Assembly: GCF_016107395.1 (NCBI RefSeq)
Contig: NZ_JAAIKO010000005.1
Span: 124,001 to 188,000, forward strand
Direction: 5' to 3'
DNA from: Streptomyces fildesensis
Lineage (GTDB): Bacteria; Actinomycetota; Actinomycetes; Streptomycetales; Streptomycetaceae
Length of the DNA: 64,000 nucleotides
Part shown: in pieces, positions 7,738 to 16,786 of the stretch
How the letters are laid out: each line of letters opens with the position of its first letter
How positions within the stretch are numbered: the stretch's first letter is position 1
Made by a program: the position numbers and the translations under genes
Notes under the pieces: generated by a model
Told to the model about the DNA's origin: nothing
The model's database searches: none
Seen by the model: the letters and a program-made list of their open reading frames with translations, nothing else

Positions 7738-9102
7738 CTACGCGCCGCTCGCGTCCAGCATGTCCTCACGCTCGACGATCTTCACGCGTTCGCGGCCCTG
7801 CGGCTCGCCCAGCGCCCGCTCCGCGGCGTCCAGCCGGTGCCAGCCCTCCCACGTGGTGAAGCGGACGCTCCGCTCGCCGAGGAACGCCTCCACGTCCTCC
7901 GGGGCGGGCGAGGCGGGGGTGTGCAGCCGGCCGTTCGCGAAGTCGTCCAGCAGGCTGGCGACCGTCTCGTTGGCGTCGCCCTTGGTGTGGCCGATCAGCC
8001 CCACGGGGCCGCGCCGGATCCAGCCGGTGACGTAGGTCGACCGCAGGTGCTCGCCGGTCTCCTCAATCACCCGGCCGCCCTGGTCGGGGACCGTGCCCGA
8101 CGCGACGTCCCAGGGCAGCTTGGGCAGCTCGTCGGACAGGTACCCCACCGCGCGGTAGACCGCGCTGACGTCCCAGTCCTTGAAGGTGCCGGTGCCCTTG
8201 ACGTTGCCGGTGCCGTCGAGGGCGGTGCGCTCGGTGCGCAGCCCGACGACCTGGCCGTCCTCGCCGAGGATCTCGGCGGGCGACTCGAAGAAGTGCAGGA
8301 ACAGCTTGTGCGGGCGGTCACCGACGTCGCGGATGGCCCAGTTCTCCAGGGTCTTGGCGACCATGTCGGCCTGCTTGTTGCCACGCCGGGTCGCGATCGA
8401 GCCGTCGTCGTAGTCGATGTCCTCGGGGTCGACGATGACCTCGATGTTCGGGGAGTGGTCCAGCTCCCGCAGCTCCATCGGACTGAACTTCGCCTGCGCC
8501 GGGCCACGGCGGCCGAAGACATGGACCTCCAGGGCCTTGTTGGCCCGGAGACCCTCATGGACGTTCGGCGGAATCTCGGTCGGCAGCAGTTCGTCCGCCG
8601 TCTTGGCCAGGATGCGCGCCACGTCGAGCGCGACGTTGCCGACCCCGAGGACCGCGACCTTCTCCGCCGTGAGCGGCCAGGTCCGCGGCACGTCCGGGTG
8701 CCCGTCGTACCAGGAGACGAAGTCCGCCGCGCCGTACGAACCGTCGAGGTCGCTGCCGGCTATGTCGAGCGCCCGGTCGGCCGTCGCCCCGGTGGAGAAG
8801 ATCACCGCGTCGTAGAAGGTGCGCAGATCGTCCAGGCTGATGTCACCCGGGTAGTCCACGTTGCCGAAGAGCCGCACCTGCGGCTTGTCGAGCACCTGGT
8901 GCAGGGCCGTGACGATGCCCTTGATCCGCGGGTGGTCGGGGGCGACGCCGTAGCGGATCAGACCGAACGGGGCCGGCATCCGCTCGAAGAGGTCGATGGA
9001 CACACCGGGCTCGACGGCCGCCGGGGATTTCAGCAGCGCGTCGGCGGCATAGATCCCGGCGGGGCCGGCTCCGACAATTGCTACCCGCACAGGGCGAAGC
9101 AT
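7738..9102 (-). CDS. fprA: Ferredoxin-NADP+ reductase, FprA/adrenodoxin-reductase type
   Basis: 454 residues. RVAIVGAGPAGIYAADALL is the N-terminal FAD Rossmann motif; PFGLIRYGVAPDHPRIKGI and VLGVGNVALDVARIL (NADP-binding) are typical, and TGWIRRGPVGLIGHTKGDANET is the diagnostic C-terminal FAD-binding segment of adrenodoxin reductases. It moves electrons between NADPH and ferredoxins that serve P450s or Fe-S assembly. A 19-base DtxR/DmdR-like iron box lies 47 bases upstream of the start, so iron-repressed expression is likely. Its own short 3' flank is followed by the regulator remnant. It is the last core-like gene before the proposed island. Confidence 0.93.
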   Translation of the reverse strand: MLRPVRVAIVGAGPAGIYAADALLKSPAAVEPGVSIDLFERMPAPFGLIRYGVAPDHPRIKGIVTALHQVLDKPQVRLFGNVDYPGDISLDDLRTFYDAVIFSTGATADRALDIAGSDLDGSYGAADFVSWYDGHPDVPRTWPLTAEKVAVLGVGNVALDVARILAKTADELLPTEIPPNVHEGLRANKALEVHVFGRRGPAQAKFSPMELRELDHSPNIEVIVDPEDIDYDDGSIATRRGNKQADMVAKTLENWAIRDVGDRPHKLFLHFFESPAEILGEDGQVVGLRTERTALDGTGNVKGTGTFKDWDVSAVYRAVGYLSDELPKLPWDVASGTVPDQGGRVIEETGEHLRSTYVTGWIRRGPVGLIGHTKGDANETVASLLDDFANGRLHTPASPAPEDVEAFLGERSVRFTTWEGWHRLDAAERALGEPQGRERVKIVEREDMLDASGA

Positions 9103-9148
9103 GATCAGGTTCCCTTCGAGCGGTAACAGGCGGACTCGCCGGGAAGCC

Positions 9149-9167
9149 TAAACTAAGGCAAACCTAA
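9149..9167 (-). promoter_or_regulatory. Iron box (DtxR/IdeR/DmdR-type operator) upstream of fprA
   Basis: Read on the minus strand, TTAGGTTTGCCTTAGTTTA matches the palindromic DtxR-family consensus TTAGGTTAGCCTAACCTAA at 14 of 19 positions, with the left half-site TTAGGTT intact. It is correctly placed to block the fprA promoter under iron-replete conditions. Confidence 0.65.
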
Positions 9168-9195
9168 GTTAGTAGCCGGGTCAGACCTATGACCT

Positions 9196-9222
9196 CATAA
9201 GGCAGCCTTATGGGATCCCATA
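9196..9222. promoter_or_regulatory. Two overlapping perfect palindromes
   Basis: CATAAGG-CAG-CCTTATG (9196-9212) overlaps TATGGGATCCCATA (9209-9222). They lie between the fprA promoter and the first yjbQ-like repeat, in an otherwise gene-free stretch (9168-9603). Possible operator or recombination-related site; no further coding was seen there. Confidence 0.4.
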
Positions 9223-9306
9223 GACAGGGCTTGTGTCAGCAGGTGGAGCTGCCGGGGCCGCCGCCGGCCCGCAGATGCGCGCAACGTGAGCGCTCCCGCT
9301 CGGCCC

Positions 9307-9354
9307 AGGAAGGACAGCCGCACCTGGCGCCGCGGATGGTCGCGGTTGGTGTCC
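9307..9354 (-). repeat. Copy A of yjbQ 3'-end repeat (left end of island)
   Basis: Bases 9308-9354 match the end of intact yjbQ (33046-33092) at 44 of 47 positions, 29 consecutive bases being identical from 9307. On the minus strand it encodes ADTNRDHPRRQVRLSFLG but the stop codon is lost. Beyond 9354 it diverges from yjbQ yet resembles copy B (22 of 34 positions to 9388). Interpreted as a recombination scar or attachment-site copy. Confidence 0.75.
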
Positions 9355-9590
9355 GCGGAACTCCGTCAGGACAACTGCCGAGCTACCCAAGTACTGGACC
9401 TCCACCCGGTGCGTCCCAGGAAAGACAGTGCAACTCAAACCTTTGGGACGACGCCGCAGGTCACTGCCGCGCGGACTGTCAGGCGCGCTCCACCAATCTG
9501 CGTTGGGGCAATTCACCCGGCCACCTGCTCCAGGAGCCGGAGCACGAGCACGAAGACCCAGAACCGCCTCCCGCTGTCAGTAGTCCTGCG

Positions 9591-9603
9591 TAGCCTCGTG
9601 TTC
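9591..9603 (+). promoter_or_regulatory. Candidate -10 of jetABCD with leaderless start
   Basis: TAGCCT at 9591-9596 ends 7 bases before the jetA ATG (9604). No Shine-Dalgarno sequence precedes that ATG, so a transcript starting at or next to the A of ATG would explain translation. No convincing -35 was found. Confidence 0.4.
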
Positions 9604-11232
9604 ATGGAGGAATCACCACAAGAGCCCACGTCGGAGGGCGAACGCGACGGAGCATGGCAGCGGCTGACCGCCTATGCCTATCTGAGCGCACCGGAACGGC
9701 TGGAGCATGTCGCGATCATGCGGGTCTTCTGCGGGACCCTGCTGGCGGATCTGGCCGTACCTGATGTGCTGGACAGACTCGTCGACGCCGACGGGCCGGC
9801 GGCGCACCTGAACGCGGAGACGCTGACAACCCGGCTGGACCAGCTGGCGAAGTGGGGGAATCTCCTTCCCAGTACGCACACGGTGAAGGCGTCGAGCATC
9901 TCCGAGTACCAGCGCGCCCGTTCCCGGTACCAGCTGTCGAAGCTGGGCGAACGCATTCAACGGGATGCTGACGACGTGCTCGCCGGAGCCGATGCCGCTC
10001 GCGAGGTGAGCAGTGAGCTGCTGGCCCTCGTCGAGCGCGGGCTGCGTGAACTTGACGAACTGATCCGGAAACCGGGCGGAGCAGAGCCGCAGGAAGCGCT
10101 GGAACGCGTCAGCACAATCTTCGTGCAGTTCACGGAGTTCGCCGACTCCATCCGGGACTTCTACGCCTACCTCGGGCAAGTACTCGCGCGCTACGACCTC
10201 GACAGCGCCGAGTACCAGGGCTTCAAGGAGCTACTGCTCGACTATGTCGAGGCGATCACAGAGGACGTGTCCTTCCGGGCGCCCCGTATCGCAGCAGTCC
10301 TCGACAGACTCTGGCCCCACCTACCCGCCCTCCTGCAACGTCTCGATTCCCACACCCGCGGGCTCTCGGGAGTTCCCCATGGCGCGGATGGCCAGTTGGC
10401 TACGCGGGTGCAGCGGAGCCGGGGCCGCGAGCCGGCCGACTGGGAGGGACTACGCGGCTGGTTCACCGACGTCGAGGGGCGGGGAAGCCAGGTTGATCAG
10501 CTGCGTGATGCCACCCTGCGTGCGTTGCAATCGCTGCTCGCCAACGCCAAACGGATGCTGCGCTCGGCATCCGGAGAGATGTCTCGGCGCAAGGACCTGC
10601 TGCGGCTTGCACGGTGGTTCGACGAAGCCGCTCCGGAAGACGCCCATGACATCGCCGTCGCGGCTTTCGGGTTGTACAGCGCCCGGCATCTGGGCATTCC
10701 GCCGGCCACGGACGAGGTGGTGCCCGCATACACCAGCTGGTGGACCGGTCCGGTGGTCGAGGTTCCGGTGGCACTGCGCGAGCGGGGCAATCGTGCCCAG
10801 CGGGGCCGGGCGTCCGCGGTGGAGGACCACTCCGAACAGAAGGAGCGCCTTCAGCGGGCGGCGCGGCAGCAGGCGGATGACAGACGTGCCGCTGCGGACG
10901 AGCTACGCAGTTCCTCCGGTCGCTTCGAGCACATACGGCTCACATCGGCCGCGCTATCGCTGCTGCTCGAGTTGCTGGCCACGGCCTTGGGCAATGCGCA
11001 GCTTCACCGCGCCGAGGCCTGGACGCCGGAGCAGGAGCGCGACTTCACCCTGGACGCCGCGTGCAGCGAGGATGCGGAACTCGGCGTCCGCCTCACGGTC
11101 CGGCGCATCCCGGGAGGTGAGACCGTACTGCACTCGGCCGACGGCGAGCTGACGCTGGATGAACTGGAACTCACGGTCGAGGGCATTGCCGGCCTGGCAC
11201 CGAGCGGCGAGGCGCGGGTGAGCGCCTCGTGA
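9604..11232 (+). CDS. jetA: Wadjet type II JetA (DUF2397/TIGR02677 family)
   Basis: 542 residues from ATG 9604; the upstream extension of the frame to 9286 runs through the repeat and is not family-like. The start APERLEHVAIMRVFCGTLLADLAVPDVL and a largely helical body fit the DUF2397 kleisin-like subunit of type II Wadjet. The region LGELIRQ...DLDSAEYQGFKELLLDYVEAITEDV-like helices and a central RRKDLLRLARWFDEA block are typical. In characterised Wadjet complexes JetA bridges the JetC SMC-like ATPases and JetB. The complex extrudes DNA and cleaves small circular plasmids via JetD. It overlaps jetB by 4 bases, so the operon is translationally coupled. Identification rests on the four-gene order plus family resemblance. 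Confidence 0.88.
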   Translation: MEESPQEPTSEGERDGAWQRLTAYAYLSAPERLEHVAIMRVFCGTLLADLAVPDVLDRLVDADGPAAHLNAETLTTRLDQLAKWGNLLPSTHTVKASSISEYQRARSRYQLSKLGERIQRDADDVLAGADAAREVSSELLALVERGLRELDELIRKPGGAEPQEALERVSTIFVQFTEFADSIRDFYAYLGQVLARYDLDSAEYQGFKELLLDYVEAITEDVSFRAPRIAAVLDRLWPHLPALLQRLDSHTRGLSGVPHGADGQLATRVQRSRGREPADWEGLRGWFTDVEGRGSQVDQLRDATLRALQSLLANAKRMLRSASGEMSRRKDLLRLARWFDEAAPEDAHDIAVAAFGLYSARHLGIPPATDEVVPAYTSWWTGPVVEVPVALRERGNRAQRGRASAVEDHSEQKERLQRAARQQADDRRAAADELRSSSGRFEHIRLTSAALSLLLELLATALGNAQLHRAEAWTPEQERDFTLDAACSEDAELGVRLTVRRIPGGETVLHSADGELTLDELELTVEGIAGLAPSGEARVSAS

Positions 11233-12557
11233 CGCTCCCTTCGGCCCACGATGTAGCGCTGGCCGCGGAGCGCCGCAGCGCGGGCCGGCTGCTGCTCGCC
11301 TACCCGCTGCTGACCTCGGACGGTCCGCACGCCGACCTGTTTCCGTTGATCCGTCGACACGCCGACTGGCTCACCAAACGGTTCCAGCATGTTCTCGGCT
11401 ATCGGCTCCTGGTCGATACGTCGTACGCGCGGTTGTTCAAAGCGGGCCTGGGCGCCGGTGCGGGGCACCAACTGGAGCGCTCCAGCGGTACAGCATTCAC
11501 ACCGCGCACTTACGCATGCCTGGCCCTGGCCCTGTCCGTGCTGGTGACGGCGCCCGAGCAGGTTCTGCTGTCGCAACTGGTCGCCGACATCAAAGCCGCA
11601 GCGGCCGATGCGGGCGTGGAATGGGAGGACGCCGGCCGGACAGCGCAGAAACGGACGCTGGCGGCCGCGCTGCGGCAGCTGGTCGACTGGGGCGTCCTGA
11701 CCGAAACCGAGGGAAGCGTGGCTGCCGTCGAGCAGGACGACAGCGGCGAGGCACTGATCTCGGTGGACCGGGAGATCGCTCGCGCTGTGGTGTCCGGGCC
11801 GCTCGCGCAGAGCAGGAGCGGCACCGATCTTGTGCGCCGGGCTGCGGATCCTGGGTTCGGCGGAGCCCGTACCTATGTGCGCCGGATGCTGGTGGAGACG
11901 CCGGTCGTCTACCTTGACGAGCTGACCGACGCCGAGCGCGACTGGCTCCGCACCCGGCAGCGCCGTGAAGCCCAGGCATTCTCCGAACTCCTGGGCCTGG
12001 AGACCGAGATCCGAGCGGAAGGCGCAGCGCTGGTGGATCCCGAGGACGAGCTGTCCGACCTGCACCTGCCCGGTAGCGGAACACTCGCGCAGGCCGCACT
12101 CCTTCTCCTGGAGCGCTTGGTCGAGCAGCTGCGTCCGGAAGATCCGGGTCATCCCGCGACTGGGGGCCGCCTCGTCGTCGGTGTGGCGATTCCGGACGGA
12201 CTGATGGAAGAGGTCCTTGCAGAACTCGTGGCGGCGTATGGGCACCGCAGCAACTGGAAGCGCGACTTGGTCGATGATCCGCCGGCGCTTCGGGCATCCG
12301 TAGTGGATCTGCTGATCCGGATGCGGCTCGTGGCACGCGACGGTTCGCTCCGCTCCGCAGGACGGGGCTTGCCGGAGGGGTATGACGAGGCCGTTCCCGA
12401 AGGCCGTGCCGTCACCGATGTCGCAGGTGCCCGCAGCGGCAGCGGCAGCGGCCTGATGTTGCTCGCCGGTGCGGCCAGATACGCCACCCATGTCACCGTA
12501 CGAACCGCTCCAGGTTCGACCTCCGAGGCCGACGGACAACAGGAGCTTCCCCTATGA
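11229..12557 (+). CDS. jetB: Wadjet type II JetB (DUF2398/TIGR02678 family)
   Basis: 442 residues beginning at GTG 11229 within the jetA stop (4-base overlap). It starts with an LAAERRSAGRLLLAYPLLTSDGPHADLFPLIRRHADWLTKRF block characteristic of DUF2398, then winged-helix-like segments (LAAALRQLVDWGVLTETEGSVAAV). In structural terms this is the KITE-like wing-helix partner that sits on the kleisin JetA in the loop-extruding complex. It also overlaps jetC by 4 bases. No catalytic motif is expected or seen. Confidence 0.88.
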   Translation: MTLPSAHDVALAAERRSAGRLLLAYPLLTSDGPHADLFPLIRRHADWLTKRFQHVLGYRLLVDTSYARLFKAGLGAGAGHQLERSSGTAFTPRTYACLALALSVLVTAPEQVLLSQLVADIKAAAADAGVEWEDAGRTAQKRTLAAALRQLVDWGVLTETEGSVAAVEQDDSGEALISVDREIARAVVSGPLAQSRSGTDLVRRAADPGFGGARTYVRRMLVETPVVYLDELTDAERDWLRTRQRREAQAFSELLGLETEIRAEGAALVDPEDELSDLHLPGSGTLAQAALLLLERLVEQLRPEDPGHPATGGRLVVGVAIPDGLMEEVLAELVAAYGHRSNWKRDLVDDPPALRASVVDLLIRMRLVARDGSLRSAGRGLPEGYDEAVPEGRAVTDVAGARSGSGSGLMLLAGAARYATHVTVRTAPGSTSEADGQQELPL

Positions 12558-15500
12558 CCACCGACTTCAGTGCTCCCGTTCCCATGCAGCGTGCCGCCAC
12601 GCAAGCCGCCTCCCGGTTCCGGCTGCACCGCGCGGGTATCCGCAACGTGTGGCAGTACGACGAGCAGGAGTTCGCGTTCGGAGACGGCAGGCTGCTGTTG
12701 CGCGGTAAGAACGGCGCGGGCAAGTCCAAGGCCCTGGAGATGCTGCTGCCGTATCTGCTCGACGGTGATGCGCGAGCTCTCGACGCCACGGGCACCGGCC
12801 GGACCACGCTGGTGTGGTTGATGCTGGACGGCTTCGAGCAGACCAATCGCCTGGGGTACCTCTGGGTGGAATTCCGCATGGCAGCAGCCGACGGTAGGGA
12901 CCGGTATCTCACCATCGGCGCGGCCGTTCGAGCGTCGAAATCGACGAAGAGGGCCGTCCCGGCATTCTTCGTGACTCCGCTCCGGGTGGGTGAGGACCTT
13001 CATCTGGTGGAGGCGGGCAAACCGCTGCCGGTCGACAAGCTGAAGGAGTCGATCGGCGCCGCGAACGTCACGGAGCGCGCTGTCGAACACCGGGCCCGTG
13101 TCGCCCGCGAGCTGTTCGGGATCACCGATTCGACACGCTTCCGCAACCTCACGCAACTCCTCCACCGTCTGCGCCGACCCACGGTCGGGGACCGCATCGA
13201 ATCCGGTGGGCTGGTCTCGCTCCTGAGCGAAACGCTGCCAGGACTGGACGAGGAGGTCGTGGAGAAGGTCGCGCGCAACCTCCATGACCTGGACGCCGTC
13301 CGCGATGAACTGGGCAGGTTGGAAAGGACCGATGCGGCGCTTGGGGCCTTCCTCACCGGCTACCGCGGTTACCTGACAGGGGTCCTGCGCAGGGCTTCAG
13401 CAGCTGTGAGTCACGAGCTGGATGTCCTCACCGAGTGGCGGCGCAGGACCGGAGACGCGGCGAAGAGGACCAGCGACCTCAAAGGACGCGAAGCCGAAGC
13501 CGACGCACGGCTGTCCGCGGTCAAGGAGGATCAAGAAGCCGCACAGGCCGAACTCGCCGCACTGCATGCGAGTGACGGCTATCGCAGCGTGCAGGAACTG
13601 TCAGAGCGCCGTGACACTGTGGCGGCCCTGTACACCGCGGCCGCGGCCACGCACACCACCGTGCTGACCGCGCATGGTGCCGAACAGGGCGCGGCCGGAC
13701 GGCTGTCCGACGACGTAGGCCGCATGGCGGAGCGTCTCGCGGAACTGGCTACCGAGCACCGGGAACTGATGCCTGAGGCCGAGAGAGCCGGCCTGCCCAC
13801 GGGCCACCTCGGCGAGGCCGTCTCTCTGCGCTGTACCGACATCGCCGGTTCACAGAGCGTCGAGGTGGCGGACCCTGACGGCGAAACGCAGACCGTGCGA
13901 CATCAACGCGTCATCGCTGCCGACACGGCAGCCACCGCGCGGGCCCTGGACGCATGGCGTGCGCAGTTGGAAGGTGGCCAGTCGGTGGCCAAGAACCGCT
14001 CTCGTATGGTCAAGGAGGTACAACGGCTCTCCGCGCACACCCGCGAAGCAGTAGCGGAAGCCTCGCTTGCGGATGCCGAACGGGAAAGGCTGGAGACGGA
14101 GATGGAGGACGTCGCCGGCCGACTGGAGCATGCCCGCACGCAGGTGGTTGCCACCAGCGTCTCCTACGCACGCGAGGTCACCGACTGGGCTGAGCACGTC
14201 ATCTCAGCGCTCGCCCCCGGCTGCCCAGCTCTCGACCCCGTTCTGGAGGCGATCGTCTGCGAGACCGCACCGGACGCGCCCTTCGCGGACCGAACGCTTC
14301 CCGCGGAGATCGACACGGAAGCCGGACAAGCCGCTCACCTCGTCCTCGACCCGTACGGCCAGTGGCTTTCCGATCAGCGGGACCATGCCGCGTTGGCGGT
14401 CCATCAGCTAACTGTCTCGTACAAGGATCTGGAGCAGCAGCGGCGGGCCTGGGAGCGGCAGACCGACCCGGAGCCCCCGGTCCCTCCCCACCGCGCCGCT
14501 GACCGCACCGCGGGGAGTGGGGCGCCTTTCTACCAGCTGGTGGATTTCACCGAGGAACTGTCCACGACCGAGCGAGCACATCTGGAAGCAGCGCTGGAGG
14601 CCAGCGGGCTCCTGGACGCCTGGATCAGCGCCGACGGCTCGGTCCTCGATCCGGGCACCCTCGACACCCTCCTCGACTCGCGTGCGGCGGTGCCGGAGGG
14701 CCCCACCCTGGCAGCCGCCCTGCGCCCAGTCGTACCGGCCCAGACCGGTGTCACAGCTGAACTCGTCGACCGGGTCCTGTCCTCCATCGCTCTGGCCCCG
14801 GCCTACGAGACCGCGGCGGCCAGCGCGGTCCAGGTCGACGGCAGTTGGCGTCTCGGCGCACTCAGAGGGCGGCACCTCAAGCCCGCGGCCGAGTTCGTGG
14901 GAGCCGCCACCCGCGCCGAAACCCGTCGCCGCAAGCTGGCCGAACTTGACGTCCGGCTCGCGGAGGCCGCTCAACAGCTCACCGGCGAACGCCGAGAACT
15001 GGATCGCCTCAATGCCCAACGCCGGTCCCTGGCGGACGCGCTGCGGAGATTCCCCCCTTCCCGCCTGCTCTCCAGCGCCTGGAACGAAGCCAACGGCAGG
15101 GAGTCCGACCTCCAAGTCCTGACCAGTAAGGCGTCGACGGCCGCCCGCACGGCAGAGGGGGCCCGCACCCGCGCAGCGAGAGCTCGCGCCGCGGCCGACG
15201 CCGCCGCGACCGCGAACGACCTGCCCACCGGCACCGAGGCCCTGGAACGCATCGACACCGCGCTGGCGACCGTGCACAGTGGCCTCGTGCGGCTGTCCAG
15301 AGCGGTCCACGGCACGATCAATAGATCCGGCACCGAGCGATCCGCACTGGAGGCGTACGAGAAGGCATACGCGGACCGTCTCCGGGCGCAGGGTGACTAC
15401 CAGTCCCGGCTCGACGCACTCCGCCCGGCCCGCAGGGAGCTGGCTACCCTCGAAGAAGCCGTCGGATCGGCCGAAAGCGAGATCCTGACCCGGGAGGAAG

Positions 15501-16786
15501 CGGCGAAGGAACGGATCACGGCGGCACTGGGTGCCCTCCCCAAGGCCCAGCACACCATGGATGAACTTCGGGAGAGCCGGGCCCGAGCCGAGGAAGCGGA
15601 GAAGGGACTTCGCGAGGACTTGGCCCGCCAGGAGTCCGCGGTGATCGACGCCGGCAACGCCCTGCGCGGGGCCCTCGCCCGCCCGGAGGTCCTCCGCGGC
15701 GCCGGATGGGACCGGACAGGCCTGCCGGAGAGCTCCGCCGACCTGCTCACGGCGGACGCCCGTGCCAGAATCCGGGCCCTGCGTGAACTGGCGAACGCGG
15801 TCAACGCGCGGCTGGAGCGCTCGGGCGACGACGTGTCCGACAACACGCTGATGCGGCGGTACGACGTACTGCGTGACGCGCTCGCCGGGGGCTATGACGC
15901 ACAGCTGGACGAGCGCGACGGGATCAAGGTCTGCCGCCTCCTGGACGACCACGGTTCCCATGACGTCGCCGTAGTGGGAGAGCGGATCGCCTCCCAGGCC
16001 GCCGAGGCCCGCGGCCGGCTCACCGAGCGAGAACGCGAGGTCTTCCAGCGCTTTCTCGCCGGCGAACTCGGCGACCACCTGTCGACACAGGTCATCACCG
16101 CTGCCAACCTGGTGGCAGCGCTCAACGCCACGCTCAGGACTGTCCGCACATCGCACGGGCTCGGAGTAGAGCTGCAATGGAAGCTGGACGAGGACGTCGA
16201 CACGGACGTGCGTGCGGCCGTCGAGCTGCTCCGCAGCCCCTCGGGTCTCCGGACACGCGAGCAGACCGACCGGCTCCGGGAAGTGCTGCAGCGACGGATC
16301 GAGGACGCCCGCAGGGCCGACCCGTCGGCCGGCTATGCCGCTCATCTGCGTACCGCGTTGGACTACCGTGACTGGTACCGCTTCCACACCTTCGTGGTCG
16401 AGGACGCAGCCCCGGGCCGCAAGCGCCGGCTGACCAGTCGCACCGGCCTCAGCCAGGGCGAGCAGCGCGTGCTCTCCTACCTCATACTCTTCGCCGCGGC
16501 CGCCGCCCACTTCACCACCCTCGGCGAAACCGCACCGCACGCACCGCGGTTGATCCTGCTCGACGATGCCTTCGCCAAGGTCGACGAGCCCACCCACGGA
16601 CGGCTCGGCCGGATCCTCGTCGACCTCGATCTCGACTTCGTGCTGACCAGCGAACGACTCATGGGCAATTGGCCCGAGGTGCCGTCCCTGCACATCTACG
16701 AGTGTCTGCGCGATCCTCATGTACGCGGCGTGGCCACCCTGCACTACACCTGGAACGGCCGCCACCGGCGCCTGGTGTCCGTATGA
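12554..16786 (+). CDS. jetC: Wadjet type II JetC, SMC/SbcC-like ATPase (TIGR02680 family)
   Basis: 1410 residues. Walker A GKNGAGKS lies at residues 51-58, close to the N-terminus. Two long charged Ala/Glu/Arg-rich coiled-coil stretches (about 300-560 and 780-1100) flank a hinge-like region. The C-terminal head has an ABC signature LSQGEQR near 1299 and Walker B LILLDDAF near 1333, followed by a D-loop KVDEP and an FVLTSERL segment. This SMC-like layout is the DNA-loop-extruding motor of Wadjet. ATP-driven extrusion lets the complex sense small closed circles. All catalytic head motifs look intact, so the system should be active. Confidence 0.93.
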   Translation: MTTDFSAPVPMQRAATQAASRFRLHRAGIRNVWQYDEQEFAFGDGRLLLRGKNGAGKSKALEMLLPYLLDGDARALDATGTGRTTLVWLMLDGFEQTNRLGYLWVEFRMAAADGRDRYLTIGAAVRASKSTKRAVPAFFVTPLRVGEDLHLVEAGKPLPVDKLKESIGAANVTERAVEHRARVARELFGITDSTRFRNLTQLLHRLRRPTVGDRIESGGLVSLLSETLPGLDEEVVEKVARNLHDLDAVRDELGRLERTDAALGAFLTGYRGYLTGVLRRASAAVSHELDVLTEWRRRTGDAAKRTSDLKGREAEADARLSAVKEDQEAAQAELAALHASDGYRSVQELSERRDTVAALYTAAAATHTTVLTAHGAEQGAAGRLSDDVGRMAERLAELATEHRELMPEAERAGLPTGHLGEAVSLRCTDIAGSQSVEVADPDGETQTVRHQRVIAADTAATARALDAWRAQLEGGQSVAKNRSRMVKEVQRLSAHTREAVAEASLADAERERLETEMEDVAGRLEHARTQVVATSVSYAREVTDWAEHVISALAPGCPALDPVLEAIVCETAPDAPFADRTLPAEIDTEAGQAAHLVLDPYGQWLSDQRDHAALAVHQLTVSYKDLEQQRRAWERQTDPEPPVPPHRAADRTAGSGAPFYQLVDFTEELSTTERAHLEAALEASGLLDAWISADGSVLDPGTLDTLLDSRAAVPEGPTLAAALRPVVPAQTGVTAELVDRVLSSIALAPAYETAAASAVQVDGSWRLGALRGRHLKPAAEFVGAATRAETRRRKLAELDVRLAEAAQQLTGERRELDRLNAQRRSLADALRRFPPSRLLSSAWNEANGRESDLQVLTSKASTAARTAEGARTRAARARAAADAAATANDLPTGTEALERIDTALATVHSGLVRLSRAVHGTINRSGTERSALEAYEKAYADRLRAQGDYQSRLDALRPARRELATLEEAVGSAESEILTREEAAKERITAALGALPKAQHTMDELRESRARAEEAEKGLREDLARQESAVIDAGNALRGALARPEVLRGAGWDRTGLPESSADLLTADARARIRALRELANAVNARLERSGDDVSDNTLMRRYDVLRDALAGGYDAQLDERDGIKVCRLLDDHGSHDVAVVGERIASQAAEARGRLTEREREVFQRFLAGELGDHLSTQVITAANLVAALNATLRTVRTSHGLGVELQWKLDEDVDTDVRAAVELLRSPSGLRTREQTDRLREVLQRRIEDARRADPSAGYAAHLRTALDYRDWYRFHTFVVEDAAPGRKRRLTSRTGLSQGEQRVLSYLILFAAAAAHFTTLGETAPHAPRLILLDDAFAKVDEPTHGRLGRILVDLDLDFVLTSERLMGNWPEVPSLHIYECLRDPHVRGVATLHYTWNGRHRRLVSV

